From assembly GCA_021823345.1 (NCBI GenBank), contig JAKAOF010000007.1:1-58799 (forward strand): a stretch of DNA of 58,799 nt, written 5' to 3'. The notes under the pieces are model-generated. The model was not told the origin of the DNA and ran no database searches. It saw nothing but the letters and a program-made list of their open reading frames with translations. This document shows positions 15,500 through 24,033 of this stretch, piece by piece. How positions within the stretch are numbered: the first letter of the stretch is position 1; each line of letters opens with the position of its first letter. The position numbers were made by a program, and so were the translations under genes. The stretch is from Thermoplasmata archaeon (lineage in GTDB: Archaea; Thermoplasmatota; Thermoplasmata; Lutacidiplasmatales; UBA184).

Positions 15500-18363
15500 T
15501 GGTGGACCGGGGCATCGTGGTCCGCGGGGCCCGCCAGCACAACCTCAAGAACGTCACCCTGGAACTTCCGCGGGACAAGCTCATCGTCATCACGGGAGTG
15601 AGCGGCTCCGGGAAGAGCTCCCTCGCCTTTGACACGCTCTATGCCGAAGGGCAGCGCCGGTACATCGAGAGCCTCTCGGCCTACGCGCGGCAGTTCCTCG
15701 GCCAGATGGACAAGCCCGACGTGGATTTCGTCGAGGGCCTCTCCCCCACGATCGCCATCGAGCAGCGCAGCGGAAGCTCGAACCCCCGCTCGACCGTGGG
15801 GACGACGACCGAGATCCACGACTACCTCCGACTGCTCTTTGCGCGGGTGGGCGTCCCGCACTGTCCCACCCACGGTCTCGAGATCTCCCCGCAGGGGATC
15901 GATGCACTGCTCAAGTCGATCCTCGAGACCTACGATGGGAAGTCCGTCGAGCTCCTCTCGCCCGTCGTCCGGGAGCGCAAGGGAGAGCATCGCGACCTCC
16001 TCACCGGTCTCGGCAAGGACGGCTACACGCGCCTCGTGGTGGACGGTCTCGACGTCAAGTGGTCGAAGGACATCAATCTCGCCAAGATGAAGAAGCACAC
16101 GATCGAGGTGATCGTGGACTCGATCACGGTCTCTCCCGAGGAGCGACTGCGCATCGCGGAAGGGATCGAGCTCTGTCAGAAGCTCTCTCCGGGCATCGTC
16201 ATCATCCGGAGCGGAGGGGACCGCCGGCTCTACTCGCTCTCCCGCTCGTGCCCGGTCTGCGGATTTTCCCTCGGGGAGCTCGAGCCCAAGCTCTTCTCCT
16301 TCAACAATCCGGCGGGAGCCTGCCCGGAGTGTTCCGGGATCGGGGCCACGCTGCACGCGGATCCCGACCTCATCATCCCCGACAAGACGAAGAACCTCTT
16401 CAGCGCCATCAGCGTCTGGGGGCTGACCCCGGACTCGCCCGAGCTCCGGAAGTTCGCGGAGGAGCACGGGTACAACCCGAACCATCCGATCTCCGAACTG
16501 GAGGAGGCCGGCTGGAAGGAGCTCCTCTACGGAGCCAAGGAAGTGGCCCGGTCCCGGGGCCACTGGCACTGGTGGTCCGGCGGATGGCGCGCGGAAGGCC
16601 TCGTGGGCGCCGTGGAACGCCGCTGGAAGGAGACGAAGAGTGACGGGGCGCGGGAGTATTACATGGGGTTCATGAACTTCACCGAGTGCCGGGCCTGCCA
16701 GGGCCACCGGCTGAAGCCCGAGGCCCTCGCGGTCACCTTCCGGGACAAGAACCTCTCGGAGATCTCGGCGCTCTCCGTCGAAATGGCCACGGCCTTCTTT
16801 GCGCAGCTCGTGCTGGACGAGCGCGAGCTCAAGATCGTGGGCCAGGTCGTGAAGGAGATCCGGGCCCGGCTCGGCTTCCTGGACAACGTGGGCCTCGGCT
16901 ACGTCACGCTCGACCGGTCGAGCCGCACGCTCTCGGGCGGTGAGGCCGAGCGGATCGCCCTCGCCACGCAGATCGGCAGCGGGCTGGTCGGGGTGCTCTA
17001 CATCCTGGATGAGCCCTCGATCGGGCTCCACGCGCGCGACCACGACCGGCTGCTCTTCACCCTCAAGAAACTGCGGGACATCGGCAACACGTTGCTCGTC
17101 GTGGAGCACGACGAAGCCACGATGCGCACGGCCGACTGGATCGTCGACATGGGTCCCGGGCCGGGGGTCCACGGCGGTCAGGTCCTCTACAACGGACCCT
17201 CGAGCGAGATCGACAAGGCGCGCAATTCCCTGACCGCGGATTACCTCACCGGCCGCAAGTCCATCCCGCTCCCGACCCACCGGGAGCCCGGCACCGGCCG
17301 CTGGCTCGAGGTGCACGGCGCCCGCGAGAACAACCTGAAGAACGTCACCGTCCGATTTCCCCTCGGCACGCTCACGTGCGTCAGCGGCGTTTCCGGGAGC
17401 GGGAAGAGCACGCTCATGGAGGAGGTCCTCTACCGGGCCCTCCGCCGCCACCTGGGGGTCGGGCGAGAGACCCCCGGAAAGCACGACTACCTCTCCGGGG
17501 TAGAGGCGATCGACCGGGTCTTCTTCATCGACCAGTCCGCCATCGGCCGGACCCCCCGATCGAACCCCGCCACCTACACCGGGATCTTCACGCCGATCCG
17601 GGAGCTCTTCTCCATGATGCCCGAGGCCAAGGCCCGCGGATACCGCCCGGGCCGATTCTCCTTCAACGTGGCCGGGGGCCGATGTGACGCCTGCGAGGGG
17701 GACGGGGTCATCCGCTACGAGATGCACTTCCTCCCGGACGTCTACGTGGTCTGCAGCGCCTGCAAGGGGAAGCGCTTCAACGAGGAGACCCTCCAGATCC
17801 ACTACAAGGACCGCTCGATCGCCGACGTCCTCGACATGACGGTCGAGGAAGCCCTCGAGTTCTTCTCCGCCCACCCCCGGATCGCTTCCCGCCTCCGGTT
17901 GCTCTCCCAGGTCGGCCTCGGATACGTCAAGCTGGGCCAGGGGGCCACGACGCTCTCCGGCGGAGAGGCGCAGCGCATCAAGATCGCCTACGAGCTCGCC
18001 CGGACCCCGACCGGGAAGACCCTCTACCTCTTGGACGAACCGACGACGGGACTCCACTTCGACGATGTGCGGCGGCTGCTCGAGGTGCTCTACCGGCTGC
18101 GCGCCGGCGGCAACACCGTGATCGTCATCGAGCACAACCTGGACGTGCTCAAGAGCGCGGACTACCTCATCGACCTCGGCCCCGAAGGGGGCGACCGGGG
18201 CGGTGAAGTGGTGGCGGTCGGCACCCCCGAAGAGGTGGCCCGCGAGCCGCGCTCGTACACGGGGGCATACCTGCGCAAGCACCTCGGCGAGAAGGGGGGA
18301 CCCTCCGCGTCCCGTCCAACCTCCCGTCCCGCTTCCCGAGGGACCTCGGCGGCCGAGGCGTAA
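15499..18363 (+). CDS. uvrA: Excinuclease ABC subunit A
   Basis: 954 residues, full length for UvrA, the ATP-dependent DNA-damage recognition subunit of nucleotide excision repair. Both ABC modules are intact: Walker [20 protein letters not shown] near residue 33 and [19 protein letters not shown] near 630, signature motifs [15 protein letters not shown] and [15 protein letters not shown], and Walker B segments [12 protein letters not shown] and [12 protein letters not shown]. Zinc modules CPVC...CPEC and CDAC...CSAC are present. In archaea UvrABC is generally viewed as acquired from bacteria. uvrC follows after 18 bases; uvrB is not in this window. Confidence 0.97.
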   Translation: MVDRGIVVRGARQHNLKNVTLELPRDKLIVITGVSGSGKSSLAFDTLYAEGQRRYIESLSAYARQFLGQMDKPDVDFVEGLSPTIAIEQRSGSSNPRSTVGTTTEIHDYLRLLFARVGVPHCPTHGLEISPQGIDALLKSILETYDGKSVELLSPVVRERKGEHRDLLTGLGKDGYTRLVVDGLDVKWSKDINLAKMKKHTIEVIVDSITVSPEERLRIAEGIELCQKLSPGIVIIRSGGDRRLYSLSRSCPVCGFSLGELEPKLFSFNNPAGACPECSGIGATLHADPDLIIPDKTKNLFSAISVWGLTPDSPELRKFAEEHGYNPNHPISELEEAGWKELLYGAKEVARSRGHWHWWSGGWRAEGLVGAVERRWKETKSDGAREYYMGFMNFTECRACQGHRLKPEALAVTFRDKNLSEISALSVEMATAFFAQLVLDERELKIVGQVVKEIRARLGFLDNVGLGYVTLDRSSRTLSGGEAERIALATQIGSGLVGVLYILDEPSIGLHARDHDRLLFTLKKLRDIGNTLLVVEHDEATMRTADWIVDMGPGPGVHGGQVLYNGPSSEIDKARNSLTADYLTGRKSIPLPTHREPGTGRWLEVHGARENNLKNVTVRFPLGTLTCVSGVSGSGKSTLMEEVLYRALRRHLGVGRETPGKHDYLSGVEAIDRVFFIDQSAIGRTPRSNPATYTGIFTPIRELFSMMPEAKARGYRPGRFSFNVAGGRCDACEGDGVIRYEMHFLPDVYVVCSACKGKRFNEETLQIHYKDRSIADVLDMTVEEALEFFSAHPRIASRLRLLSQVGLGYVKLGQGATTLSGGEAQRIKIAYELARTPTGKTLYLLDEPTTGLHFDDVRRLLEVLYRLRAGGNTVIVIEHNLDVLKSADYLIDLGPEGGDRGGEVVAVGTPEEVAREPRSYTGAYLRKHLGEKGGPSASRPTSRPASRGTSAAEA

Positions 18364-18381
18364 GCCACCCTCCGCAGGACC

Positions 18382-20016
18382 ATGCCGGAGACGTTCGCGG
18401 CTCCCACCACTCCCGGGGTCTACGTGTTCCGGGGGCCGGAGGGCGAGGTGCTCTACGTCGGGAAGTCGACGAACCTCAAGCGGCGGGTGCTCGACCATCT
18501 TCACATCCGGGAAGAGAAGGACGCCCTGCTCGTCGAGAGCTACGCCCGGGTCGAGTTCGTTCCCACGCACAGCGAGCGGGAGGCCCTGCTGCTCGAGGCG
18601 AACCTGGTGCGCGAGCACCGGCCCCGCTACAACGTCCTGCTCAAGGACGACAAGTCCTACCCCTACATCCAGGTCACGACCGGAGACCCCTTCCCCCGCA
18701 TCTCCCTCGTGCGCCGGCCCCGCCGCTCCCGGAAGGCCACGCTGTTCGGACCCTACACGAGCGCGCGTGAGGCCCGGAGCCTGGTGTGGGTCCTCGAGGA
18801 TTCCTTTCACACGCGCCGGTGCATCCGCCTGCCGAAGCGCGAGTGCATCTACTACCACATGGGACTCTGTCCGGCCCCTTGTACCGGCAAGATCAGCCGC
18901 GAGGATTACGGGAAGCAGGTGGCGCAGGCTCTCCTCGTATTGCAGGGTCGGACGGGGGAGGCCCTCGACCAGCTCGAACGGGAGATGGCGACGGCGGCAG
19001 AGCACCAGGAGTTCGAGCGGGCGATCCTCTTGCGCGACGCGATGGCCGCGGTCGGGAACCTACGGGAGAAGCAGCGGGTATCCAGTTCCGGCAGCGAGGA
19101 CATGGACATCCTCGCGCTCCATTATCCCCGGGAGCGGCCGACCCTCACGGCGACGGTCGGCCTGCTCCGCGTGCGCGCGGGCCAGGTCGTGGGGGCCGAG
19201 CCCCATGCGCTCTCGGTCCCCGCCGAGGGGGACCCGAGCGACGGCGATCTCCTCGCCAGCTACCTCTTGCAGGACTACTCGCGCCGGAGCGGGTTGCCGC
19301 GCGTGCTCTACATCCCGGCGCTCTCCGAGCCGGACCGCGAGGACCTGCGGGGAGCCACCGACCTCTTGCTCACCGACCGCGGGATCGAGGTATGGGTCGC
19401 CGAACGGGGCCGCCCGAAGGCCCTGCTCGAGCTCGCGCGCAAGGCGGCGGAGACCTACACCCACGTTCGGGGAGAGAGCTTGCCCCACGCGGGAGCGCCG
19501 CAGCTGCTGCAGCGCATGCTCTCCTTGCCCGGGCTCCCCCAGCACATCGAGGGGATCGACATCTCCATCCTCCAGGGGGTGGAGGCGGTGGGATCCCTCG
19601 TGGTCTTCCGCGGGGGAAAGCCCGAGAAGGACGAGTACCGTCGGTTCAAGATCAAGGAGGTCGAGGGGATGAACGACTTCGCGATGATCCACGAGGTCGT
19701 GAGCCGACGGTTCCGACGTCTCCTGTCCGAGCGGAAGGAGCTACCGGACCTCCTGCTCATCGATGGCGGGGCGGGGCAGGTCTCGAGCGCGTACGATGCG
19801 CTCCGCTCGCTCGGGCTCGAGGGGCGGGTACCGATGCTCGGCCTGGCGAAGAAGGAGGAGGAGATCTACCGGCCGAACTCCTCCGAGCCGTTGCGACCCG
19901 ACAAGAACTCTCCCGCAATGCTGCTGCTGCGGCACATCCGGGACGAGTCGCATCGCTTCGCGGTGACCTACCACCGCAAACGACGGCAGATGGCGATGCG
20001 CTCAGAACTGGAGTAA
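18382..20016 (+). CDS. uvrC: Excinuclease ABC subunit C lacking the C-terminal HhH domain
   Basis: 544 residues. The N-terminal GIY-YIG nuclease is visible (TPGVYVFRGPEGEVLYVGKSTNLKRR). It is followed by the Cys-rich middle (CIYYHMGLCPAPC), a UVR motif binding UvrB (LEREMATAAEHQEFERAILLRD) and the RNase H-like second nuclease (EGIDISILQGVEAVGSLVVF...LLIDGGAGQ). It stops right after TYHRKRRQMAMRSELE, exactly where bacterial UvrC continues into its tandem helix-hairpin-helix domain; none of the following frames encodes one. The dual-incision enzyme therefore lacks its usual DNA-binding tail. UvrC makes both incisions with UvrB, and uvrA lies directly upstream. Confidence 0.93.
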   Translation: MPETFAAPTTPGVYVFRGPEGEVLYVGKSTNLKRRVLDHLHIREEKDALLVESYARVEFVPTHSEREALLLEANLVREHRPRYNVLLKDDKSYPYIQVTTGDPFPRISLVRRPRRSRKATLFGPYTSAREARSLVWVLEDSFHTRRCIRLPKRECIYYHMGLCPAPCTGKISREDYGKQVAQALLVLQGRTGEALDQLEREMATAAEHQEFERAILLRDAMAAVGNLREKQRVSSSGSEDMDILALHYPRERPTLTATVGLLRVRAGQVVGAEPHALSVPAEGDPSDGDLLASYLLQDYSRRSGLPRVLYIPALSEPDREDLRGATDLLLTDRGIEVWVAERGRPKALLELARKAAETYTHVRGESLPHAGAPQLLQRMLSLPGLPQHIEGIDISILQGVEAVGSLVVFRGGKPEKDEYRRFKIKEVEGMNDFAMIHEVVSRRFRRLLSERKELPDLLLIDGGAGQVSSAYDALRSLGLEGRVPMLGLAKKEEEIYRPNSSEPLRPDKNSPAMLLLRHIRDESHRFAVTYHRKRRQMAMRSELE

Positions 20017-20045
20017 GCGGGGAGAGCGCCCCCGGTCTCCCCGCT
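20016..20045 (+). terminator. Stem-loop directly after uvrC
   Basis: A perfect 10-base inverted repeat (AGCGGGGAGA and TCTCCCCGCT) with a 10-base loop begins at the last base of the uvrC stop codon. No T-tract follows. Archaeal termination usually relies on T-rich sequence, so this may stabilise the 3' end of the mRNA rather than terminate it. Confidence 0.4.
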
Positions 20046-20130
20046 CGTTCCCGGGAGGCTCCGGACCTCGTTCGTACCGAAATGACTTCCCCCCGGGCAT
20101 TCAAATACCGTATCGACCTATGCGGTTCCC

Positions 20131-21036
20131 ATGAGGGGAGTCGCCCTGCTCGCCACATCGCTCGTGGTGTTGCTTTCGCTCCTCGGGACCGGGGCCGCCG
20201 TCTCGGTCGCACATCCCCCCGGCACGTCGGGTGCGGGCCCGTCTCCGCTCCCCCCCATCCCGTTGCCCGCCGCCGGAACGACCACGTGGGTGGTCCTGGT
20301 ACACGGATTCGATCCTGAGGTCGATCCGGTCGCGTTCTGGTACTACGGGGTCGACATCTACCAGCAGCTGGTGAACAGTGGCTACCACGTCGCGGTGGTC
20401 TCCTACTACGGAACCTTCACCCTGGCGCTCAGCACCGGGACAGTGTACACCGACACCTCCTTCTTCGGGACGACAAACACCCCGATCGAGATCGTGGCCG
20501 ACGAGCTCGCCCGGTCCATGAAGACCGTCCTCGGCTCCCAACCCTACACCCTGGACCTGGTGGGCCACAGCATGGGCGGACTGATCGTGCTCTACATGCT
20601 CGAGCACAACCGGTTCCCCAACGTTCACCTGGAGAACGTCGTCTTCATCGGTTCCCCGCTCGGGGGTGCGCCCGTGAGCCAGTTGCAGGCGTACATCCGC
20701 CTCAGCGGGTACCAGGCCTCCGAGATGATCTCCGGCTCCCCGTTCCTCAGCGCCCTCAAGTACTACTTCCCGCCCACGAAGGCCTTCTACTCGCAGACCG
20801 AGTGGCTGGTCTATGCGGGAGATGCCGACCCGTCGTGGGGGTGGGCGGTGTTCCATGGTCCGAACGACGGGCTCGTCTCGGTCCTCTCCGATACCACCCT
20901 CGGATACAACCATCTCTACTTCTTTCCCGACCTCCACATGCCCTTCCTCGACGTCTATGATCCGGGGCACGTGAGCTACGGCGAGGACGAGCATGTGGCG
21001 CTGAAGCTTCTCGCGAACTTCGCCGGCCAGTACTGA
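20131..21036 (+). CDS. Secreted lipase-like alpha/beta hydrolase
   Basis: 301 residues. The N-terminus is a signal peptide (VALLATSLVVLLSLLGTGAAVSVAHP). The fold is a lipase-type alpha/beta hydrolase: VVLVHGFDPE is the oxyanion strand and DLVGHSMGGLIVLYML has the nucleophile S147. Candidate acid and base residues lie in GDADPSWGW and the final EDEHVALKL. Probable lipase or esterase outside the cell. A TATA-like TTCAAATACC ends about 21 bases before the ATG, consistent with a monocistronic, possibly leaderless transcript. The substrate class is inferred from the GxSxG context. Confidence 0.75.
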   Translation: MRGVALLATSLVVLLSLLGTGAAVSVAHPPGTSGAGPSPLPPIPLPAAGTTTWVVLVHGFDPEVDPVAFWYYGVDIYQQLVNSGYHVAVVSYYGTFTLALSTGTVYTDTSFFGTTNTPIEIVADELARSMKTVLGSQPYTLDLVGHSMGGLIVLYMLEHNRFPNVHLENVVFIGSPLGGAPVSQLQAYIRLSGYQASEMISGSPFLSALKYYFPPTKAFYSQTEWLVYAGDADPSWGWAVFHGPNDGLVSVLSDTTLGYNHLYFFPDLHMPFLDVYDPGHVSYGEDEHVALKLLANFAGQY

Positions 21037-21080
21037 GCCGGGCGACCCGGTCGTCCCCGGGGGACCCTCCCCGGGGTGGA

Positions 21081-21506
21081 TCAGTGGATTGCGCTCGACT
21101 TGAGTTCCGAGGTGCAGTTCGGGCAGCGGGTGGCCTTGAGCGAGATGGTCGAGATGCAGAAGGGGCACTCCTTCGTCGTGACCTCAGGGGCAGGGGCCGG
21201 CTTGGCGGTCCGCTTCTTCATCTCCTCGTAGGGGCGCACCACGAGGAAGAAGACGACCAGGGAGACCATCAGGAAGGAGATGACCGCATTCAGGAACGCT
21301 CCCTGCAGGAACTTGCTACCGTTGAGCGTGAAGGTCCAGGAACTGAAGTCGAAGTGTCCGGCCACCCCGATGAGCGGCGTGATGATATCGGCCACGAGCG
21401 CCGCGATCACTGCTTGGAATGCGAGACCGATGACGATCCCGACGGCCATGCTCACTACGTCGCCCTTCATGATGAAGGCTTTGAAGTCGTTTAACGGGCT
21501 CCCCAT
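21081..21506 (-). CDS. mscL: Large-conductance mechanosensitive channel with zinc-ribbon tail
   Basis: 141 residues from the ATG at 21504-21506. It is an MscL channel that opens under membrane tension during hypo-osmotic shock. TM1 is DVVSMAVGIVIGLAFQAVIAALV with the conserved glycine/alanine gate, the periplasmic loop carries FDFSSWTFTLNGSKF, and TM2 is GAFLNAVISFLMVSLVVFFLV. The cytoplasmic tail is not the usual bacterial helix alone but ends in a four-cysteine ribbon (CPFC...CPNC). The chosen start is where MscL homology begins; longer frames extend into the tRNA-Asp gene. A TATA-like CATATATCC lies about 35 bases upstream. Confidence 0.9.
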   Translation of the reverse strand: MGSPLNDFKAFIMKGDVVSMAVGIVIGLAFQAVIAALVADIITPLIGVAGHFDFSSWTFTLNGSKFLQGAFLNAVISFLMVSLVVFFLVVRPYEEMKKRTAKPAPAPEVTTKECPFCISTISLKATRCPNCTSELKSSAIH

Positions 21507-21563
21507 GGTACCTATACCACTTTTCGCGACATGTTCGGGATATATGAGCACCACAGGGACCGG

Positions 21564-21669
21564 CGCCCCGATCGGGAATCTCCGCCCGGAGCCTTTCGGA
21601 GCTCCGCGCATTTGAACCCGAGCCCACGGCTCGACAGACCGTGATCCTAGACCACTAGACTATCGGGGC
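21564..21669 (-). tRNA. tRNA-Asp (anticodon GUC), with a 33-base intron in the T-loop
   Basis: The mature RNA is the complement of 21611-21669 joined to 21564-21577, 73 bases. Acceptor GCCCCGA pairs with TCGGGGC. The D-stem is GTCT/GGAT, the anticodon stem ACGGT/GCCGT around loop CTGTCGA (anticodon GTC), and the T-stem TCGGG/CCCGA around TTCAAAT. The discriminator is G, and no CCA is encoded. Unspliced, the T-arm is broken; removal of the intron between positions 59 and 60 restores every stem. The AT-rich 21690-21706 segment is the likely promoter. Confidence 0.88.
21578..21610 (-). other. Intron of tRNA-Asp at position 59/60 with bulge-helix-bulge junction
   Basis: In the RNA sense this 33-base segment folds into a hairpin, GCGCGGAGC with GCTCCGGGC (eight pairs, one G-G mismatch), with an eight-base loop. 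At the junction the T-stem (TCGGG/CCCGA) is the outer helix. TTC pairs with GAG as a short central helix, and three-base bulges AAT and ATT lie on opposite strands, the substrate shape of archaeal splicing endonuclease. Cutting inside these bulges gives the expected TTCAAAT T-loop. Confidence 0.75.
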
Positions 21670-21689
21670 AACCGGCGACCTCCCGACGT

Positions 21690-21706
21690 GACGCATAAGT
21701 AATTAA
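21690..21706. promoter_or_regulatory. Divergent promoter for tRNA-Asp and the SelB-like gene
   Basis: CATAAGTAATTAATTCT is an isolated AT-rich stretch about 25 bases upstream of the tRNA 5' end on one strand and about 25-30 bases upstream of the SelB-like ATG on the other. TATA-like sequence reads in both directions. The divergent arrangement is inferred from spacing. Confidence 0.45.
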
Positions 21707-21727
21707 TTCTTCGCCTCTCATCACCCC

Positions 21728-22675
21728 ATGGCGAAATCGCTTACCTTCGCGCTCCTCGGTTCGAAGACCCTGGGCGGAGAGCTCGGCAAGAAGGGCACCG
21801 CGTCGGACATCACCCTCTACAACCAGTCGAACGAGGGACGGAACATGACCTACGTGGAACCCACCCAGTTCCCCGAGAAGTTCCCTCCGCTCCTCCAGGC
21901 GATCGAGATCGGCCGCCGGCGGGTGGTGCTCGTGATCGAGACCTTCACGAAGGACGTGGGGGAGATGATCGTCACGGCGGACATGATGGGCGTCAACGCG
22001 GGGCTCATCGCGCTCGGTCCCGCGGTCGGGAAGGAGGATGTGCAGAAGACCCTCAAGGGGACCTCCCTCGAATCCCTCGAGATCATCCCGCTCGACCCCA
22101 AGGTGATCCGACAACGGCTCGAGGCCTGGCCCGAAGCTCCGGTGGAGGACGGGAGCCTGCTTCTTCCGATCGATCACGCCTTCCCGGTGCGGGGAGTGGG
22201 CACCGTGGCGCTCGGCCTCGTCGGCCGTGGCACGGTGAAGGCCCACGACAAGCTCCGGCTCTTCCCCGAGGACAAGATGGTGGAGGTCCGCTCCCTCCAG
22301 GTCCACGATGTGGACGTATCCGAGGCCCACCAGGGAGAGCGCGTGGGACTCGCCCTCAAGGGCGTGGAGGCGGACGAGGTGAAACGCGGTCACGTGCTCG
22401 CCCCACCGGACGGGATGAAGACCGGGGACCTCCTCCAGGTGCGGGGATACACCCCCTGCAAATTCTTCAAGGGAAAGGCGGGAGAAGGGGACAAGGTCCA
22501 CGTGGCCATCGGATTGGATGACGTCCCCGCGAAGATCGCGCAGGTCGATGGATCGAACCTCACCCTCCAACTGACCCGACCCATGGCGTGGAACCCCGGG
22601 GACCGGGTACTCGTGGTGGACCTATCGGGCTCGGGCTTTCGTCCGAGGGTCGCGGGGCACGGCGTCGCCGATTAA
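21728..22675 (+). CDS. Archaeal SelB-like EF-Tu-family protein with degenerate GTPase domain (aSelBL)
   Basis: 315 residues. The overall plan is that of EF1A/SelB: an N-terminal G-domain-like region (1-140), then beta-barrel domain 2 (HAFPVRGVGTVALGLVGRGTVKAHDKL) and domain 3. The GTP-binding motifs are gone: the P-loop position reads GSKTLGGELGKKG, there is no DxPGH, and no NKxD. This matches the archaeal SelB-like group known to have lost GTP-binding residues. Their function is unknown and a translation-related role is presumed. It is divergent from tRNA-Asp across a shared AT-rich promoter. Confidence 0.7.
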   Translation: MAKSLTFALLGSKTLGGELGKKGTASDITLYNQSNEGRNMTYVEPTQFPEKFPPLLQAIEIGRRRVVLVIETFTKDVGEMIVTADMMGVNAGLIALGPAVGKEDVQKTLKGTSLESLEIIPLDPKVIRQRLEAWPEAPVEDGSLLLPIDHAFPVRGVGTVALGLVGRGTVKAHDKLRLFPEDKMVEVRSLQVHDVDVSEAHQGERVGLALKGVEADEVKRGHVLAPPDGMKTGDLLQVRGYTPCKFFKGKAGEGDKVHVAIGLDDVPAKIAQVDGSNLTLQLTRPMAWNPGDRVLVVDLSGSGFRPRVAGHGVAD

Positions 22676-22726
22676 CGACCCACCGGACCCGACGGAGGCT
22701 CCGCCGTGCCAATGGCGGGGATCGGG

Positions 22727-23287
22727 TCAGATCTCCTTCCCGTCCGGGGAAGCGAGGGTTCGGCTCAACGCTCCGAGGTCGCGCCAGCCGTATCCTACCT
22801 CGGGATGCTTCTCGCCGGCGACCCCGACCACGCGCTCCTGCGCGAGGGTCCCACCGATCTTCTCGTAGAACGCCCGACAGGGGTTCTCTTTGAGGACCCA
22901 GACCAGCATGTCGGTCCGCCCCGTCGACCGTAGATGGTCGACCACCGCCCGGACCAATGCGCGCCCGATCCCCGCACGCTGGTGCTCCCGGAGCACGTAG
23001 ATCACCCCGAGTTCGCCGGAGAAACCGGTCTGCGCGTCCTGACAGGCCCCGCCCCCGGCGAAACCGACCACCTCCGCATCCCGCTCGGCGATGAACTCCT
23101 TCCATCCCGAAGGAGGCTGCCGCACCCAACTTCCAAAGCCCCGGCTGACGTCCCATTCCACGGAGAGGTGGTCGAGATATCGGTCCGAGACGATCCCGCG
23201 GTAGGTGGTCTTCCAGGTCTCCACGTGGACCCGGGCCATTCCCGGAATGTCGCGTTCTTCCGCCGGACGGACCCGTATCCGAGGCAT
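22727..23287 (-). CDS. GNAT-family N-acetyltransferase
   Basis: 186 residues starting at the ATG of 23285-23287. It has the GNAT fold with motif A LGVIYVLREHQRAGIGRALV (acetyl-CoA pyrophosphate binding, Q/R-x-x-G-x-G/A) and the C-terminal NPCRAFYEKIGGTLAQE motif B. The N-terminal MPRIRVRPAEERDIPGMARVH is the usual strand-helix opening. Substrate unknown; relatives acetylate small amines or protein N-termini. A 15-base perfect palindrome is centred 92 bases upstream, followed by the AT-rich island. Confidence 0.85.
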   Translation of the reverse strand: MPRIRVRPAEERDIPGMARVHVETWKTTYRGIVSDRYLDHLSVEWDVSRGFGSWVRQPPSGWKEFIAERDAEVVGFAGGGACQDAQTGFSGELGVIYVLREHQRAGIGRALVRAVVDHLRSTGRTDMLVWVLKENPCRAFYEKIGGTLAQERVVGVAGEKHPEVGYGWRDLGALSRTLASPDGKEI

Positions 23288-23675
23288 CGTACCCCCCCTA
23301 AGGGACCGGACAAAATGAACGCTCGCATCCCTTGACCTCACGCGATTACCACGGAACACCCCCACCCCCCCGATTCCAGTGGAATCACCCGGCCCCGAAG
23401 TCCGATCCCCAGAGCACGACCATTGAATTGTGGCACAGTCAACGCTCAAACAAAGAACCAACAAATGTTCAAATAAAAAATAAAAATTGAATACGTAACT
23501 TTTTTTATTTGATAGAATTTATGTAAACACTTTATATACATGTTTGTATTGTGTTGGTATGATTTGATTACGATTTGTGTAATGTAACATTTTGTAGTCG
23601 AACCCTGCTCGGACCCCCCCCTCGGCGCAATGCTTTTACTCGGACGATTTCTACCTTCGATAACCGAGTGAGCGC
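23288..23675. other. AT-rich non-coding island in otherwise GC-rich DNA
   Basis: No gene is supported here. From 23461 to 23580 only 25 of 120 bases are G or C, against roughly two thirds in neighbouring DNA. It holds A- and T-tracts (AAATAAAAAATAAAAATTG, TTTTTTTATTTG) and TATA-like steps (TTTATATACA). Its edges show an imperfect inverted pair, ACAAATGTT (23461-23469) and AACATTTTGT (23586-23595). A palindrome lies at 23372-23386. Possible roles are a strong regulatory region, a DNA-unwinding or chromatin element, or an insertion scar. Confidence 0.6.
23372..23386. promoter_or_regulatory. Palindrome GATTCCAGTGGAATC upstream of the GNAT gene
   Basis: Two 7-base arms around a single G, centred 92 bases before the GNAT ATG. 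It shares the core TTCCA-S-TGGAA with sites upstream of glyA and recQ, suggesting a common dimeric regulator. Confidence 0.45.
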
Positions 23676-23975
23676 ATGATCACGTACGTCGAAGTGTACT
23701 TCTCCACCGAAGGACCGGTCTCTACCGAACTCGCCGAAAAGGTGCAACGGGAAACGGGGCTCTCCTTCATTCGGGGAAGGAAGGACCTGGCCTTCAAGTG
23801 GGCCACCGACAAGGAATTCAGTGACATGATGGCAAAGATCCACGAGGCGTTCCGCGGTTCGAAGGCCTTCCTCAAGTTCGACACCCAGGAGGAAGAGTCG
23901 GGTCCTCTCCAGCTCGCGGCCCAGTGGCCCCCGGTGGGGGGTAAGCGCCAGGAACGCGCGGGGAGTTCCCTCTGA
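23676..23975 (+). CDS. Small conserved-looking hypothetical protein
   Basis: 99 residues; the family was not recognised. The first about 75 residues look like a compact alpha/beta domain: strand ITYVEVYF, helix VSTELAEKVQRETG, strand LSFIRGRKDLAFKWA, helix FSDMMAKIHEAFRGSKAFLKFDT. The rest is a polar tail. No signal peptide or membrane helix. Codon usage is GC-rich like surrounding genes, which supports real coding. The ATG follows GAGTGAG and a TATA-like GCTTTTACT, and the AT-rich island lies immediately upstream. Confidence 0.6.
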   Translation: MITYVEVYFSTEGPVSTELAEKVQRETGLSFIRGRKDLAFKWATDKEFSDMMAKIHEAFRGSKAFLKFDTQEEESGPLQLAAQWPPVGGKRQERAGSSL

Positions 23976-23995
23976 CGCCTCCCCCCGACCGAGCA

Positions 23996-24006
23996 TTCCA
24001 CTGGAA
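23996..24006. promoter_or_regulatory. Palindrome TTCCACTGGAA upstream of glyA
   Basis: A perfect 11-base inverted repeat 28-38 bases before the glyA ATG, in promoter position. The same core occurs before the GNAT and recQ genes. Operator function is inferred. Confidence 0.45.
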
Positions 24007-24033
24007 AAGGGGGGGTCCCTGTCTAGCCTGACC

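Noticed and set aside
15217-19005. A 1262-codon open frame on the minus strand
   Set aside because: It lies wholly antisense to creatininase, uvrA and uvrC, has no recognisable domain and is His/Asp/Val-rich, typical of shadow frames in GC-rich DNA.
21564-21669. tRNA-Asp as a pseudogene
   Set aside because: Removing the 33-base segment with bulge-helix-bulge ends restores every stem exactly, which is unlikely for decay.
23446-23600. AT-rich island as a proven replication origin
   Set aside because: No origin recognition boxes or cdc6 gene are seen; composition alone is not enough.
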